The notes beneath the pieces were generated by a model. The model ran no database searches and was not told the origin of the DNA. It saw only the letters and a program-made list of their open reading frames with translations. A DNA stretch of 64,000 nucleotides. Source: Pseudomonas sp. ANT_H4 (GTDB taxonomy: Bacteria; Pseudomonadota; Gammaproteobacteria; Pseudomonadales; Pseudomonadaceae). The translations under genes were made by a program, and so were the position numbers. The number at the start of each line of letters is the position of its first letter. Positions within the stretch are counted from its first letter, which is position 1. This document shows, piece after piece, positions 19,719 through 28,096 of this stretch. Location: positions 62,001 through 126,000 of the forward strand of contig NZ_VOBG01000016.1 in NCBI RefSeq assembly GCF_008369295.1, given 5' to 3'.

Positions 19719-21119
19719 ATGCAACTGTGCGAAGCGTTCGAACCACCACAGCCATTGCTGGAATACCAGCAGGCGCCACTGCCCTACCCGGTCGAAGCAC
19801 TCGGGGATCTGTTGGGCCCTGCGGTCGAACGACTGGCCGAGGTGATCGGCGTGCCCTGCGCCATGGCCGCGCAATCGGTGCTGGCTACTGCTGCCCTGGT
19901 GAGCCAGGGTCATGCCAATGTCCAACTCGACGGCCGAACCTATCCGCTGTCCCTCTACCTACTGACGGTGGCGTCCTCGGGTGATCGCAAAAGCGCGGTG
20001 GACCATCTGGCACTGAAGGCGGCGCGCGACTGGGAACGGCAGCAGTGGACCCTGTATGCGGAAAAACTCAAAGCCTATCGCGCCGCGACCAGCATCATGG
20101 CCAAACCCAAAACCTCAAAGAAACACGCGGAGGCGGAAGGCGGCGAGCTGTCCGAGCCGGTATCACCGAGACTGATCATTGCCGAGCCCACCATTGAGGC
20201 TCTGGTCAAAAGCCTGTGCCAGGGCTTGCCCAGCATGGGCTTGTTCAATGATGAAGGTGGCCAGTTCTTGGGCAGCAGCACCATGAGCAAAGAGAATCTG
20301 CTCAAGGCGATCACCACCTTGTCGACACTGTGGGATGGTAGCCCGATCGATCGGGCGCGCTCCATGGCCGGAGAAAGCCTGCGTGCCTATGACCGCCGCC
20401 TCAGCCTGCATCTGATGCTGCAGCCCTACCTGGCCAACCAACTGTTCAAAGACCCGGTGATCAATGGCCAAGGCATCCTCGGCCGCTGCCTGATCAGTTG
20501 GCCCGAGCGCCTGGCCGGCCAGCGGCTCTACCAGGCGATCGACCTGACCCGAGATGCCAACGTCCAGCGCTACCAACAGCGGATCACCGCCCTGCTGCAA
20601 CAGCCCTGGTCGCTTCACCAGGATGGCTCACTCAATCCCGCCACCCTGGAGCTAACTCCCCGCGCCCGGCGGGCCTGGATTGATATTCACGACACCATCG
20701 AGTGCCAGTCTGGTGAGTTCGGTGAGCTGGCCGGCGTCCAGTCTGTCGCGGGCAAGGCCGCGGCGAATGTGCTGCGCATCGCGGGCGTGCTGGCCATGGT
20801 TGAAGAGGCCAGTGCCTTGGACGAAGCACACATCCAGCGCGCCTCCACCCTGATGGATTACTACCTGGCCGAGATTCAGCGCCTGACCGAACAAGAGCCG
20901 ATCCATAGCCGACGCGAGGAAGCGGATCGGCTGCTGCGCTGGCTGGCGCAGAAAGGCTGGACCCACTTCACCGTCCGCGACGTCAATCGCAACGGTCCTC
21001 GTTTTGCCCGCAAGAGCGCTGACCATACCGCCTCTTTATTCGTCGAGCTGATCACGCATCGCTGGCTGAACAGCCGCGATGGAAAAACGTTCGAGGTCCG
21101 TCATGTTCCGCCTCAATGA
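19719..21119 (+). CDS. YfjI-family DUF3987 protein
   Basis: The ATG at 19719 is chosen because AGGAG (19707-19711) lies 7 nt upstream; the frame is open back to 19680. The product has 466 residues. The DUF3987 block near residues 75-95 contains the Walker-A-like VASSGDRKSAVDH, followed by IIAEPTIEALVKSL, LFNDEGGQFLGSS and a C-terminal winged-helix-like segment (FTVRDVNRNGPRFARK). DUF3987 proteins occur in P4-like islands and some plasmids and resemble replication primase/helicase proteins; the biochemical function is not established. It overlaps the next gene by 17 nt. Confidence 0.85.
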   Translation: MQLCEAFEPPQPLLEYQQAPLPYPVEALGDLLGPAVERLAEVIGVPCAMAAQSVLATAALVSQGHANVQLDGRTYPLSLYLLTVASSGDRKSAVDHLALKAARDWERQQWTLYAEKLKAYRAATSIMAKPKTSKKHAEAEGGELSEPVSPRLIIAEPTIEALVKSLCQGLPSMGLFNDEGGQFLGSSTMSKENLLKAITTLSTLWDGSPIDRARSMAGESLRAYDRRLSLHLMLQPYLANQLFKDPVINGQGILGRCLISWPERLAGQRLYQAIDLTRDANVQRYQQRITALLQQPWSLHQDGSLNPATLELTPRARRAWIDIHDTIECQSGEFGELAGVQSVAGKAAANVLRIAGVLAMVEEASALDEAHIQRASTLMDYYLAEIQRLTEQEPIHSRREEADRLLRWLAQKGWTHFTVRDVNRNGPRFARKSADHTASLFVELITHRWLNSRDGKTFEVRHVPPQ

Positions 21120-21462
21120 CGCGGTACGCCGTTACCAAGCGCAACATCAACCACAGCCAGAATTGCGGCGTGTCGCCGCTTCTGTCGCCACCCTGTCGCC
21201 ACGCGCCAGGCCAGCAACGACGCGGGTTGTCGCCACTGTCGCCGCTGTCGCCACACCACCCCTGGAGCCTACCCACCTCGCCCGACTGATCGAGCAATTG
21301 CGTGAGGAAGGGGCACTGCTGCTGCACTACGAAAATGCCCTCCTGATCCGCCCGACACACTGGCAGCAGCTGGACAGGCTCAGCCCCCACTGGAAAGCCC
21401 TGCTGCGCTTTCTGCAAACAAACGAAAACGGTGATGACGATGGCTCTGGTCGGTCGGCGTGA
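21103..21462 (+). CDS. Small protein with Val-Ala-Thr repeat, recombinase-module partner
   Basis: This 119-residue product begins MFRLNDAVRRYQAQHQ inside the end of the YfjI gene. A low-complexity segment (SVATLSPRARPATTRVV, then ATVAAVAT) joins an N-terminal helix to a C-terminal part (LARLIEQLREEGALLLHYEN ... WQQLDRLSPHWKALLRFL) that looks like a TubC-type docking fold by its helix-turn pattern. The resemblance to TubC is only an impression. It overlaps the recombinase gene by 23 nt, so the four genes 19719-22692 are translationally linked. Confidence 0.7.
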   Translation: MFRLNDAVRRYQAQHQPQPELRRVAASVATLSPRARPATTRVVATVAAVATPPLEPTHLARLIEQLREEGALLLHYENALLIRPTHWQQLDRLSPHWKALLRFLQTNENGDDDGSGRSA

Positions 21463-22420
21463 GGGTCGCAACTTTGGCTATGGCCGCCAGCTGAGCTACG
21501 CCGGTCCACAGGCGCTCAAGGATCTGTTTGCCGGCGGCCACTTCGCCACGGTCAAAGCGCATAGTGATCGCTGGCAAGCGTTCGTGCGTTGGTGTCGATC
21601 AGAGGACGGCCCCGGTTACAACGATGCGCGCCAGATCGATAGACAGACGCTACAAGACTACGCCGCGTATCTGCGCCAGCAGATCCTGCAAGGTGAACTC
21701 TGCATCGCCACCGCGCAGAACCGCCTGAGCAGCGTCAACCGCACCCTCGCTGCGCTGCGCGGTGATCAAGACGTGAGGATCGCCGGCCCGAGTCAGGCGT
21801 TGGGACAGAAGCGCTCGACCGTACGCACCCGCGCGCCAGATGGCCAAGACCACCAACAGGTGCGGCGAGTACTCGAGGCGCTTGGCGAACAGCAACACGA
21901 GCGGGTGGCCGCGATTGTCCGGTTGGCCCGAGCAACCGGTATGCGCCTGCGTGAAGCGATCCTGGCTGACCTGCCACGATTGCACCGCGAAGCCGAACAC
22001 TTCGGCCGCATCAACATCCAGGACGGCACCAAAGGCGGCCGTTCAGGGGTATCAGCGCCGCGATGGGTTGTGGCCAATGAGGCGGTGAAGGCTGCACTGC
22101 AACTTGCTCGTCATGCATCGCCGCCCCGCAGCCGCAACTTGCTGGCCCGAGACGAAAGCTATGCCGCGTTCCTGCAACAGACCGTACTCCCGGCCCGCAA
22201 AACGCTGCATGAACACGGGCTGAAGGGCTTTCATGAACTGCGCGCAGCCTACGCCTGCGAGCGTTACGAACAGCTCACGGGCCACGCCGCACCGGTCAAT
22301 GGCGGCCACTGCTATCGCATTGACCGTGAACTGGATCGACAGGCGCGTCAGCAGATCAGCCATGAACTCGGACACAACCGGATTGATGTGGTATCGGCCT
22401 ACATTGGTGGCCGATCATGA
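21440..22420 (+). CDS. Second tyrosine recombinase (integrase domain-containing protein)
   Basis: The start at 21440 gives MALVGRREGRNFGYGRQLSY and 326 residues. A core-binding domain (about 35-105) precedes a catalytic domain with Arg in RATGMRLREAI, His-x-x-Arg in GFHELRAAYA, His in ELGHNRIDV and Tyr in VSAYIGGRS, so the catalytic residues look intact. It belongs to the integrase-domain proteins found next to YfjI genes in Pseudomonas islands. It differs from the P4-type integrase at 17432 and lacks that protein's arm-binding domain. It may move an inner module or serve replication-resolution; not known. Confidence 0.88.
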   Translation: MALVGRREGRNFGYGRQLSYAGPQALKDLFAGGHFATVKAHSDRWQAFVRWCRSEDGPGYNDARQIDRQTLQDYAAYLRQQILQGELCIATAQNRLSSVNRTLAALRGDQDVRIAGPSQALGQKRSTVRTRAPDGQDHQQVRRVLEALGEQQHERVAAIVRLARATGMRLREAILADLPRLHREAEHFGRINIQDGTKGGRSGVSAPRWVVANEAVKAALQLARHASPPRSRNLLARDESYAAFLQQTVLPARKTLHEHGLKGFHELRAAYACERYEQLTGHAAPVNGGHCYRIDRELDRQARQQISHELGHNRIDVVSAYIGGRS

Positions 22421-22692
22421 GCAAACCGTTTGATATGGCTTTGTTCCTGAGCGGCGTACTGACTGGCTCGAAGGTCACGCAGCAACGACATCTACGCCAA
22501 GCCCGAATCATGCAAACGGCCATTCAACAGCGATGGCAGCGAGACAACCCTTGGACCTGGCAACTCAAGCATGTGCGCTGGTTTCTCACTCAGCACCTGA
22601 AAGACCACTCCGACGCCACCCAGCATTACTATCGACTCACCACCCTATTGATCTGGAAACGCTTAGGAAATGACCGCGAAATGCCGATCTAA
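22417..22692 (+). CDS. Small hypothetical protein coupled to the recombinase
   Basis: This 91-residue basic protein starts in an ATGA overlap with the recombinase stop. It shows a helical N-terminal segment (SKVTQQRHLRQARIMQTAIQQRW) and the block WQLKHVRWFLTQHLKDHS, resembling a core-binding SAM-like fragment of a recombinase. I do not recognise a characterised family. The strict coupling suggests it acts with the recombinase, for instance as a partner or directionality factor; this is inference. Confidence 0.7.
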   Translation: MSKPFDMALFLSGVLTGSKVTQQRHLRQARIMQTAIQQRWQRDNPWTWQLKHVRWFLTQHLKDHSDATQHYYRLTTLLIWKRLGNDREMPI

Positions 22693-22777
22693 CGCTCGAA
22701 TCGTGGATAGGCAACCCTCCAGGCTCGTTTGCCCACCTTCATCTATCTGTGCGTGGATATTCTCTTGCGGATGAACC

Positions 22778-22808
22778 GGCTCGGTTATGCCAGCTTAATA
22801 GACAACCT
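22778..22808 (+). repeat. 31-bp dispersed repeat, copy 1
   Basis: GGCTCGGTTATGCCAG followed by a related 15-nt tail recurs at 32159-32188, outside the island. The first 16 bases are identical, and the tails differ by four substitutions and one gap. This copy lies 86 nt after the last gene of the recombinase module. Confidence 0.6.
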
Positions 22809-22846
22809 TGCCGTGTGGGCCCGGGCCAGCGTTGGATAAAACCCAC

Positions 22847-22875
22847 AAAAAAACCCGCCAATAGGCGGGTTTTTT
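22847..22875. terminator. Bidirectional terminator between the recombinase module and the ClpP-like pair
   Basis: AAACCCGCC pairs with GGCGGGTTT around AATA, with an A-run before and a T-run after, so it can stop transcription from both sides between converging genes. Confidence 0.93.
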
Positions 22876-22888
22876 GACTTCAGCTAAT

Positions 22889-23053
22889 TCACGCAGTAAG
22901 GATGGGCTCAACCAAACCTTTCGCTGCACAAATTTCATGGATGTCTTGGGTGGCCTTCTTATAACTGGCCACAGCCTCGCGAGTAAGCTCGGCGTTCTGC
23001 TTACGCTGCTCTACTGAAGCAGGTTTGAGATACCTTAACGATTTACCAGTCAT
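22889..23053 (-). CDS. 54-aa hypothetical protein downstream of the ClpP-like gene
   Basis: The ATG at 23053 has a GGAGA Shine-Dalgarno and encodes MTGKSLRYLKPASVEQRKQN... to ILTA, a mostly helical, lysine-rich protein. It follows the ClpP-like gene by 26 nt on the same strand and ends just before a shared terminator, so the two form a likely operon. I recognise no family; roles such as antitoxin, adaptor or substrate for the ClpP-like protein are speculation. Confidence 0.6.
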   Translation of the reverse strand: MTGKSLRYLKPASVEQRKQNAELTREAVASYKKATQDIHEICAAKGLVEPILTA

Positions 23054-23079
23054 ATCGCCGTCTCCACTCCGTTGTAGGT

Positions 23080-23727
23080 TTAGACAGGAATCAGGCAGTC
23101 CTGGTTCCCGTAGTAGCAATCTCTGAGCCGCATCACCCAATGCCTGTAGGTCAGGCCATCGGGCTCATGAACCATACTTTCAGCGGGCTCATCCCTCAGC
23201 TGGCCGTCAGGACCAACTCTAAGGAAGGCTAAATACATAGTTTCAAACAAGTCATCAAAAATTTTCATCTGCTTCGCCAAGGGCCCTTTCAGCGGATGAT
23301 CATCTTTTACTTCGTCCGCAAAACACAAATAGTCACCTTGTGTCTTGCGTGGACGGTGATACATGACGACGCCAGGTTTTTTCGGCATCAGCGACTGCAC
23401 ATTCGTCGTGGCTCTCAGCAGAAAATGAAGCCATACGGTTGCTGCTGCGCTCATTATGTATCGACTATAGGTTATTTCGACCGTTGCCTTCGTTTCATTA
23501 AGAGCATCGATCAAAGCGACCATTTTGTCCACTCGCCCACCTGCGTTATGTCGCAGGTGAAGCTCAATCGCAGTCCCTTCAGGAGCGTCCTTCAAGAAAG
23601 CAACGACGGGATCGACCGTTTCAGCTGAAATCTCATTTGGAAGCTCAAGTCTGAGACGGGGTTGAATGGCCTCTTCAGCCTCAACAACCTCATCAACCTC
23701 ACCGGTTGGATTAACGTCCGCTTCCAA
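23080..23727 (-). CDS. ClpP/crotonase-like serine protease homologue
   Basis: The 215-residue frame begins at a TTG (23727); no ATG or GTG start lies before residue 69, so the start is uncertain. After an acidic N-terminus the core follows the ClpP/S49 pattern: IELHLRHNAGGRVDKM (position of the INSPGG loop), then SRYIMSAAATVWLHF with a candidate nucleophile Ser93, then VVMYHRPRKTQG with candidate His124, where ClpP has MIHQP. The third residue is not evident. It may be an active small peptidase or a degenerate homologue. It belongs to a two-gene unit in the island; its target is unknown. Confidence 0.6.
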   Translation of the reverse strand: MEADVNPTGEVDEVVEAEEAIQPRLRLELPNEISAETVDPVVAFLKDAPEGTAIELHLRHNAGGRVDKMVALIDALNETKATVEITYSRYIMSAAATVWLHFLLRATTNVQSLMPKKPGVVMYHRPRKTQGDYLCFADEVKDDHPLKGPLAKQMKIFDDLFETMYLAFLRVGPDGQLRDEPAESMVHEPDGLTYRHWVMRLRDCYYGNQDCLIPV

Positions 23728-24364
23728 TGCTCAGTACCGTCATGTTCTCTGGGGGCCGAACTCTACAGATAGCATTAAGCTATCTCAATAGCACTTCATC
23801 GACTTTTTGAACATTACCAACCTATTTTTGGCCATCAGCGCTATCAGTTGGATTTTGACGCTTCCTCCAGCTTCGGAGTTCAGATACCACTCTCAAGTGA
23901 GATTGCGCCCAGAGTCGATCAGGTGTCTAGCTCAGCCTCATGTTTTTTAATCACGAATTCTTTTGCAATAGACTCCACGGCTTACACTATGGACTGCCCT
24001 CCGGCCCGCCCTCAAAAATCGTAGGGCTACGTGCTCAGCGAGATCCTCACCTTCACGGTCATCGGGCAACCTATTTTCGGTGCATGCAATTTTTCGATTA
24101 CGGATCACCAATGTGGGTCAGCGCGTCTCAATGCCGGAGCTGATAGGCTTAGCTAACGCTACAGTACCCACACCACTGTTGACATTTCACTTGACAACTG
24201 ATTAGATTCTTAAAGATCGTCTTTTAATGCGTTAAAGGCTCACTAGGTAATGCATTTCGTCGGTTAAAGCCTTGCAATCACAGCCCTTCACCTGTAAATG
24301 CGCAGACTGAATGTGCTAACCTCAAATTCAAGTCTATATCTCCACCCTTATGGGTACTTTCGCC
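23728..24364. other. AT-richer spacer upstream of the nucleotidyltransferase pair
   Basis: This 637-nt stretch carries no supported gene; the open frame 23940-24143 shows no Shine-Dalgarno or family features. Its lower GC than the backbone fits horizontally acquired DNA. It holds the promoter described at 24179-24207. Confidence 0.5.
24179..24207 (+). promoter_or_regulatory. Candidate sigma70 promoter
   Basis: TTGACA (24179-24184), a 17-bp spacer and TTAGAT (24202-24207) lie about 160 nt before the small gene at 24365. The -35 is a perfect consensus and the -10 matches four of six bases. Confidence 0.6.
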
Positions 24365-24571
24365 ATGATCAGCAGCCACCAGCATTCAAAAGACCTTAGC
24401 TTTGCGGAAATGATGAGCCTTAAAAGCAGCTCACGTGACCGTCAGGTTGATGCTGTCTATGCAGCTGACCCTCAGATGCTTGAAATGGCTGCTGCCCGTG
24501 CCAAAGCTGCCCTTCGTGGCAACTCTGCTTCAATCGCTCGCCCACAACGATTCTCTGCGCTTAGCAACTGA
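24365..24571 (+). CDS. Small protein, antitoxin-like partner of the nucleotidyltransferase
   Basis: The product has 68 residues (MISSHQHSKDLSFAEMMSLK...), with no membrane segment and a predicted helical centre (DPQMLEMAAARAKAALRG). Its stop overlaps the next start by one base (TGATG), implying strict coupling. The order small protein then nucleotidyltransferase-fold protein resembles type IV AbiE-like or MNT/HEPN toxin-antitoxin pairs, but this small protein shows no recognised DNA-binding domain. Confidence 0.65.
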   Translation: MISSHQHSKDLSFAEMMSLKSSSRDRQVDAVYAADPQMLEMAAARAKAALRGNSASIARPQRFSALSN

Positions 24572-25458
24572 TGCCCGAAGCGGTAAACGAAGACGCTCCG
24601 TTCGCCCTACTTGAACGTTCAGAGCTCTTCACTTTCCTGCTCGATCTAATTCAGCGCGTCTACCGTCCCTCAATTCAATCAGCTGTCACCGATTACGGCC
24701 TTGTGATCGTTGGCGGGCAATCGCTTACGCTTTGGGCCCGGCAATACCTCATCGACGAAATGACAGGCGAGGATGTCGGATTCGTCACTAGCGATGACTT
24801 GGACTTTATCGGCAAGCCCAACTCTATTGATTATTGCGCCCAGATGATGGGCGTCCCTTTTCGCAAGGCGAAGATGGACGACAACACGATAAATATTGCC
24901 GCCGCGTACATTGACTGGGTTGACGGTAAAGAGGTCATCGTCGATATCCTGGAAATGGACAGCGTAGGGGGCGCGCCCAAAAAAGAGATTTTCAAGTATT
25001 TATCCGTCCTGGATATCGAAGGTGTGCAGGTCGCCGTCATCGATCCCATCACGTGTTTAAAGTCCCGATTGTTCAATCTATTCGCTTACTGGCAGGATCG
25101 AAAGCACCGGGAGTCAGTGCGAGTGAAGATCGCACTACGCGCATCGAACCACTACCTGCGCGACTTGCTGGTTCATGATGGGTATCGAGTCATATCAGAG
25201 CATATCCATCGAATTAAGGCCTTGGCCCTGACACCGCTAGGCAAGCGTGTTTATGTCGAATATGGAATCGACGTGCTGGACGCCATCCCCTACGATCCGG
25301 AGCTGTTTCCAGCGGCCTACATGGATCGGGAACGACCGAACATGCTCCGCCAAATTGGTGATGTACGCCGACGGAAGTTAATTCAGTACCAACGATTCGC
25401 TTGTGGTCCTATCCACCCTAGCCATCTTCAGCCCGCTGCAGAGAACGATCCAAGATAA
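24571..25458 (+). CDS. Nucleotidyltransferase-fold protein (AbiEii-like)
   Basis: This 295-residue protein shows a nucleotidyltransferase pattern: GLVIVGGQSLTLWARQYL (GG at 48-49), TSDDLDF at 73-79 as the metal-binding DxD-type motif, a third acidic position in VIVDILEMD (about 125), and the later block IDPITCLKSRLFNL, which matches the V-x-P-x-x-LxxKL segment of AbiEii/AbiGii toxins. Such proteins add nucleotides to RNA or protein targets, often in phage-abortive systems. It sits directly before a type I restriction system. The fold is moderately supported; the toxin role is inferred from context. Confidence 0.65.
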   Translation: MPEAVNEDAPFALLERSELFTFLLDLIQRVYRPSIQSAVTDYGLVIVGGQSLTLWARQYLIDEMTGEDVGFVTSDDLDFIGKPNSIDYCAQMMGVPFRKAKMDDNTINIAAAYIDWVDGKEVIVDILEMDSVGGAPKKEIFKYLSVLDIEGVQVAVIDPITCLKSRLFNLFAYWQDRKHRESVRVKIALRASNHYLRDLLVHDGYRVISEHIHRIKALALTPLGKRVYVEYGIDVLDAIPYDPELFPAAYMDRERPNMLRQIGDVRRRKLIQYQRFACGPIHPSHLQPAAENDPR

Positions 25459-25642
25459 AGGAATCGGGACGACGCAAAACACTCGCGCTGTCATGGCCTC
25501 GACTCATCTTGCCTACAGCTTCAACCACCAAAATCTGATCTTCCCCCGTGCCACTATCAAACAAGGTACATTTACGCCCATCGAGCACGATCAGCAGTGC
25601 CGGAATGGAGCGACCAGGCCGGCTTGAAAGGGAATTGGGGTT

Positions 25643-28009
25643 ATGGACAAAAAGTCGCTTTCCGAGCGGGACATCTGCAGCAAGTACATCGCCCCAGCCG
25701 TTCAGCAAGCTGGATGGGACATGCACAAGCAGATGCGCGAGGAAGTCAGCTTTACCAAAGGCCGCATTATCGTCCGAGGCAAACTTCACAGCCGTGGTGA
25801 AGCACGCCGCGCAGACTTCATCCTCTACCACCAGGCCAACCTACCTATCGCTGTAATCGAGGCGAAGGACAACAAGCACTCCGTTGGCTCCGGCATGCAG
25901 CAAGCCCTGGGCTATGCAGAGGCGCTGGACGTACCGTTCGTGTTCTCCAGCAATGGCGATGGTTTCCTGTTTCACGACCGCAGTGGCACAGGCAGCCAGG
26001 TAGAAACCGAACTCACCCTTGATCAATTCCCCAGCCCTGCCGAACTTTGGCACCGCTACTGCCAGTGGAAGGGGCTGGATACAACAGCCCAACACAAGAT
26101 CGAAGCGCCCTACTACGACGACGGCTCCGGGCGCATGCCGCGCTATTACCAGATGAATGCCATCAACCGCACCGTCGAGGCTGTTGCGCGCGGCCAAGAC
26201 CGTATCCTGCTGGTGATGGCTACGGGCACCGGCAAGACCTACACCGCCTTCCAAATCATCTGGCGTCTGTGGAAATCGAAACAGAAGAAACGCATCCTGT
26301 TTCTGGCCGACCGCAACATCCTAGTCGACCAGACCAAGAACAACGATTTCAAGCCCTTCGGCCAGGCGATGACCAAAATCGCCAAACGTCAGATCGATAC
26401 CTCATACGAGATCTACCTGTCGCTCTATCAGGCCGTCACCGGCACTGATGAAGAGATGAACATCTACAAGCAGTTCTCCCGCGACTTCTTCGACCTGATC
26501 GTGATCGACGAATGTCACCGTGGCAGCGCCTCCGAGGATTCCGCCTGGCGTGAAATCCTCGACTACTTCTCCAGCGCCACCCATGTTGGCCTTACCGCCA
26601 CACCAAAGGAAACCAAAGAGGTTTCCAGCATCACTTACTTCGGTGAGCCGATTTACAGCTACACCTTGAAGCAAGGCATCGAAGACGGCTTTCTCGCCCC
26701 CTACAAAGTGGTGCGTATCGACTTCGATAAAGACCTGCAAGGCTGGCGGCCGCCCAAAGGCATGCTCGATAAAAATGGCGAGCTGATCGAAGACCGCATC
26801 TACAACCTCAAGGATATGGACCGCACCCTGGTTATCGAGGCCCGCACCCAACTGGTGGCGCAGAAGGTTACCGAACTCCTCAAGGCCACAGATCCGTTTC
26901 AGAAAACCATCGTCTTCTGCGACGACATCAACCACGCCGAGCGCATGCGCCAGGCACTGGTCAACCTCAACCCCGAGCGTGTGGCCGAGAATCGCAAATA
27001 CGTCATGCGTATCACCGGCGATGACCAGGAAGGCAAGGCCGAGCTGGATAACTTCATCAACCCGGAAGAGCGCTACCCGGTGATTGCCACCACCAGCAAG
27101 CTGATGACCACTGGCGTCGATGCTCAGACCTGCAAGCTGATTGTGCTCGACCAGCACATCAAATCGATGACCGAGTTCAAGCAAATCATCGGTCGTGGCA
27201 CGCGCATCAACGAGGACTACGGCAAGTACTGGTTCACCATCATGGACTTCAAAAAGGCCACCGAGCTGTTTGCCGACCCGGCCTTCGACGGCGACCCGGT
27301 GGTGATCTACGCCCCGGAAGGTGATGACTCTCCCGTACCACCGGATGACCCGCTTGCCGACGAAGATGGCATTAGCGCGGGCGATGGTAATGAGGGCGAT
27401 GACTTGGATTTTACTAGCGAAGATGAGGGCAAAAAACGCATCAAGTATGTCATCGACAACGTCACGATTTCTGTCATCGCCGAACGTGTGCAGTATTACG
27501 GCCCGGATGGCCGCCTGATCACAGAGTCGCTCCACGACTACACCCGCACCTGCGTACAAAAGCAGTTTGCCTCACTGGATGACTTCCTTCGGCGCTGGAG
27601 TGATTCCGAGCAAAAGAAAGTCATCATTGAGGAGATGGCCGTCCAGGGCGTGATGTGGGAAGCCTTGGCAGAGGAAGTGGAAAAAAAACAGGGTAAACAG
27701 CTCGATCCATTCGACCTGATCTGCCACGTTGCCTTCGATCAGCCTGCCCTATCACGCCGCGAGCGGGCTGAGCAGGTGAAAAAGCGCAACTATTTCGCCA
27801 AGTATTCCGGCGCGGCCCGCCAGGTTTTGGAGGCTTTAGTGGATAAATACGCCGATACCGGCGTTGAGCATATCGAGGACATCAAAATCCTGCAGCTCGA
27901 CCCATTCAGCCAGTTCGGTGCGCCTATGGAGTTGGTCAAAGCCTTTGGCGGCAAGGCTGGCTACAACAAGGCTATCCACGAGCTGGAAGACGAACTTTAC
28001 GCAAGCTAA
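25643..28009 (+). CDS. hsdR: Type I restriction enzyme HsdR subunit
   Basis: This 788-residue protein is the motor and nuclease subunit. The N-terminal nuclease has the PD-(D/E)xK arrangement Asp58 in ARRADFIL and ExK in AVIEAKDNK (73-75). The SF2 helicase follows with Walker A VMATGTGKTY (about 192-200), the DEAD-like box VIDECHRGS (288-294), motif III TATPKE, and C-terminal helicase motifs SKLMTTGVDAQTC and QIIGRGTRINEDYGK. The C-terminus resembles the EcoEI R-C domain. With HsdM and HsdS it cuts unmodified DNA at distance from the recognition site. It is the first of three genes in one direction. Confidence 0.95.
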   Translation: MDKKSLSERDICSKYIAPAVQQAGWDMHKQMREEVSFTKGRIIVRGKLHSRGEARRADFILYHQANLPIAVIEAKDNKHSVGSGMQQALGYAEALDVPFVFSSNGDGFLFHDRSGTGSQVETELTLDQFPSPAELWHRYCQWKGLDTTAQHKIEAPYYDDGSGRMPRYYQMNAINRTVEAVARGQDRILLVMATGTGKTYTAFQIIWRLWKSKQKKRILFLADRNILVDQTKNNDFKPFGQAMTKIAKRQIDTSYEIYLSLYQAVTGTDEEMNIYKQFSRDFFDLIVIDECHRGSASEDSAWREILDYFSSATHVGLTATPKETKEVSSITYFGEPIYSYTLKQGIEDGFLAPYKVVRIDFDKDLQGWRPPKGMLDKNGELIEDRIYNLKDMDRTLVIEARTQLVAQKVTELLKATDPFQKTIVFCDDINHAERMRQALVNLNPERVAENRKYVMRITGDDQEGKAELDNFINPEERYPVIATTSKLMTTGVDAQTCKLIVLDQHIKSMTEFKQIIGRGTRINEDYGKYWFTIMDFKKATELFADPAFDGDPVVIYAPEGDDSPVPPDDPLADEDGISAGDGNEGDDLDFTSEDEGKKRIKYVIDNVTISVIAERVQYYGPDGRLITESLHDYTRTCVQKQFASLDDFLRRWSDSEQKKVIIEEMAVQGVMWEALAEEVEKKQGKQLDPFDLICHVAFDQPALSRRERAEQVKKRNYFAKYSGAARQVLEALVDKYADTGVEHIEDIKILQLDPFSQFGAPMELVKAFGGKAGYNKAIHELEDELYAS

Positions 28010-28096
28010 CGGTCAACTGCTGACGACGTGCCAAAGCAGTCGTTCACACTATCCTGTAGAATTTCGCCCCCTTGCGGTACGCGTTGAGAGAACTTC

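Noticed and set aside
21174..21255. Repeated GTCGCC units considered as a CRISPR-like array
   Set aside because: Units are 6-9 nt, adjacent and in frame within a coding gene; there are no spacers of CRISPR length and no cas genes in the window.
25418..25831. 137-codon minus-strand frame before hsdR
   Set aside because: Overlaps the hsdR start region without a ribosome site or family features; judged spurious.
26402..27559. 385-codon open frame antisense to hsdR
   Set aside because: Covers conserved helicase motifs of hsdR on the other strand; no independent evidence.
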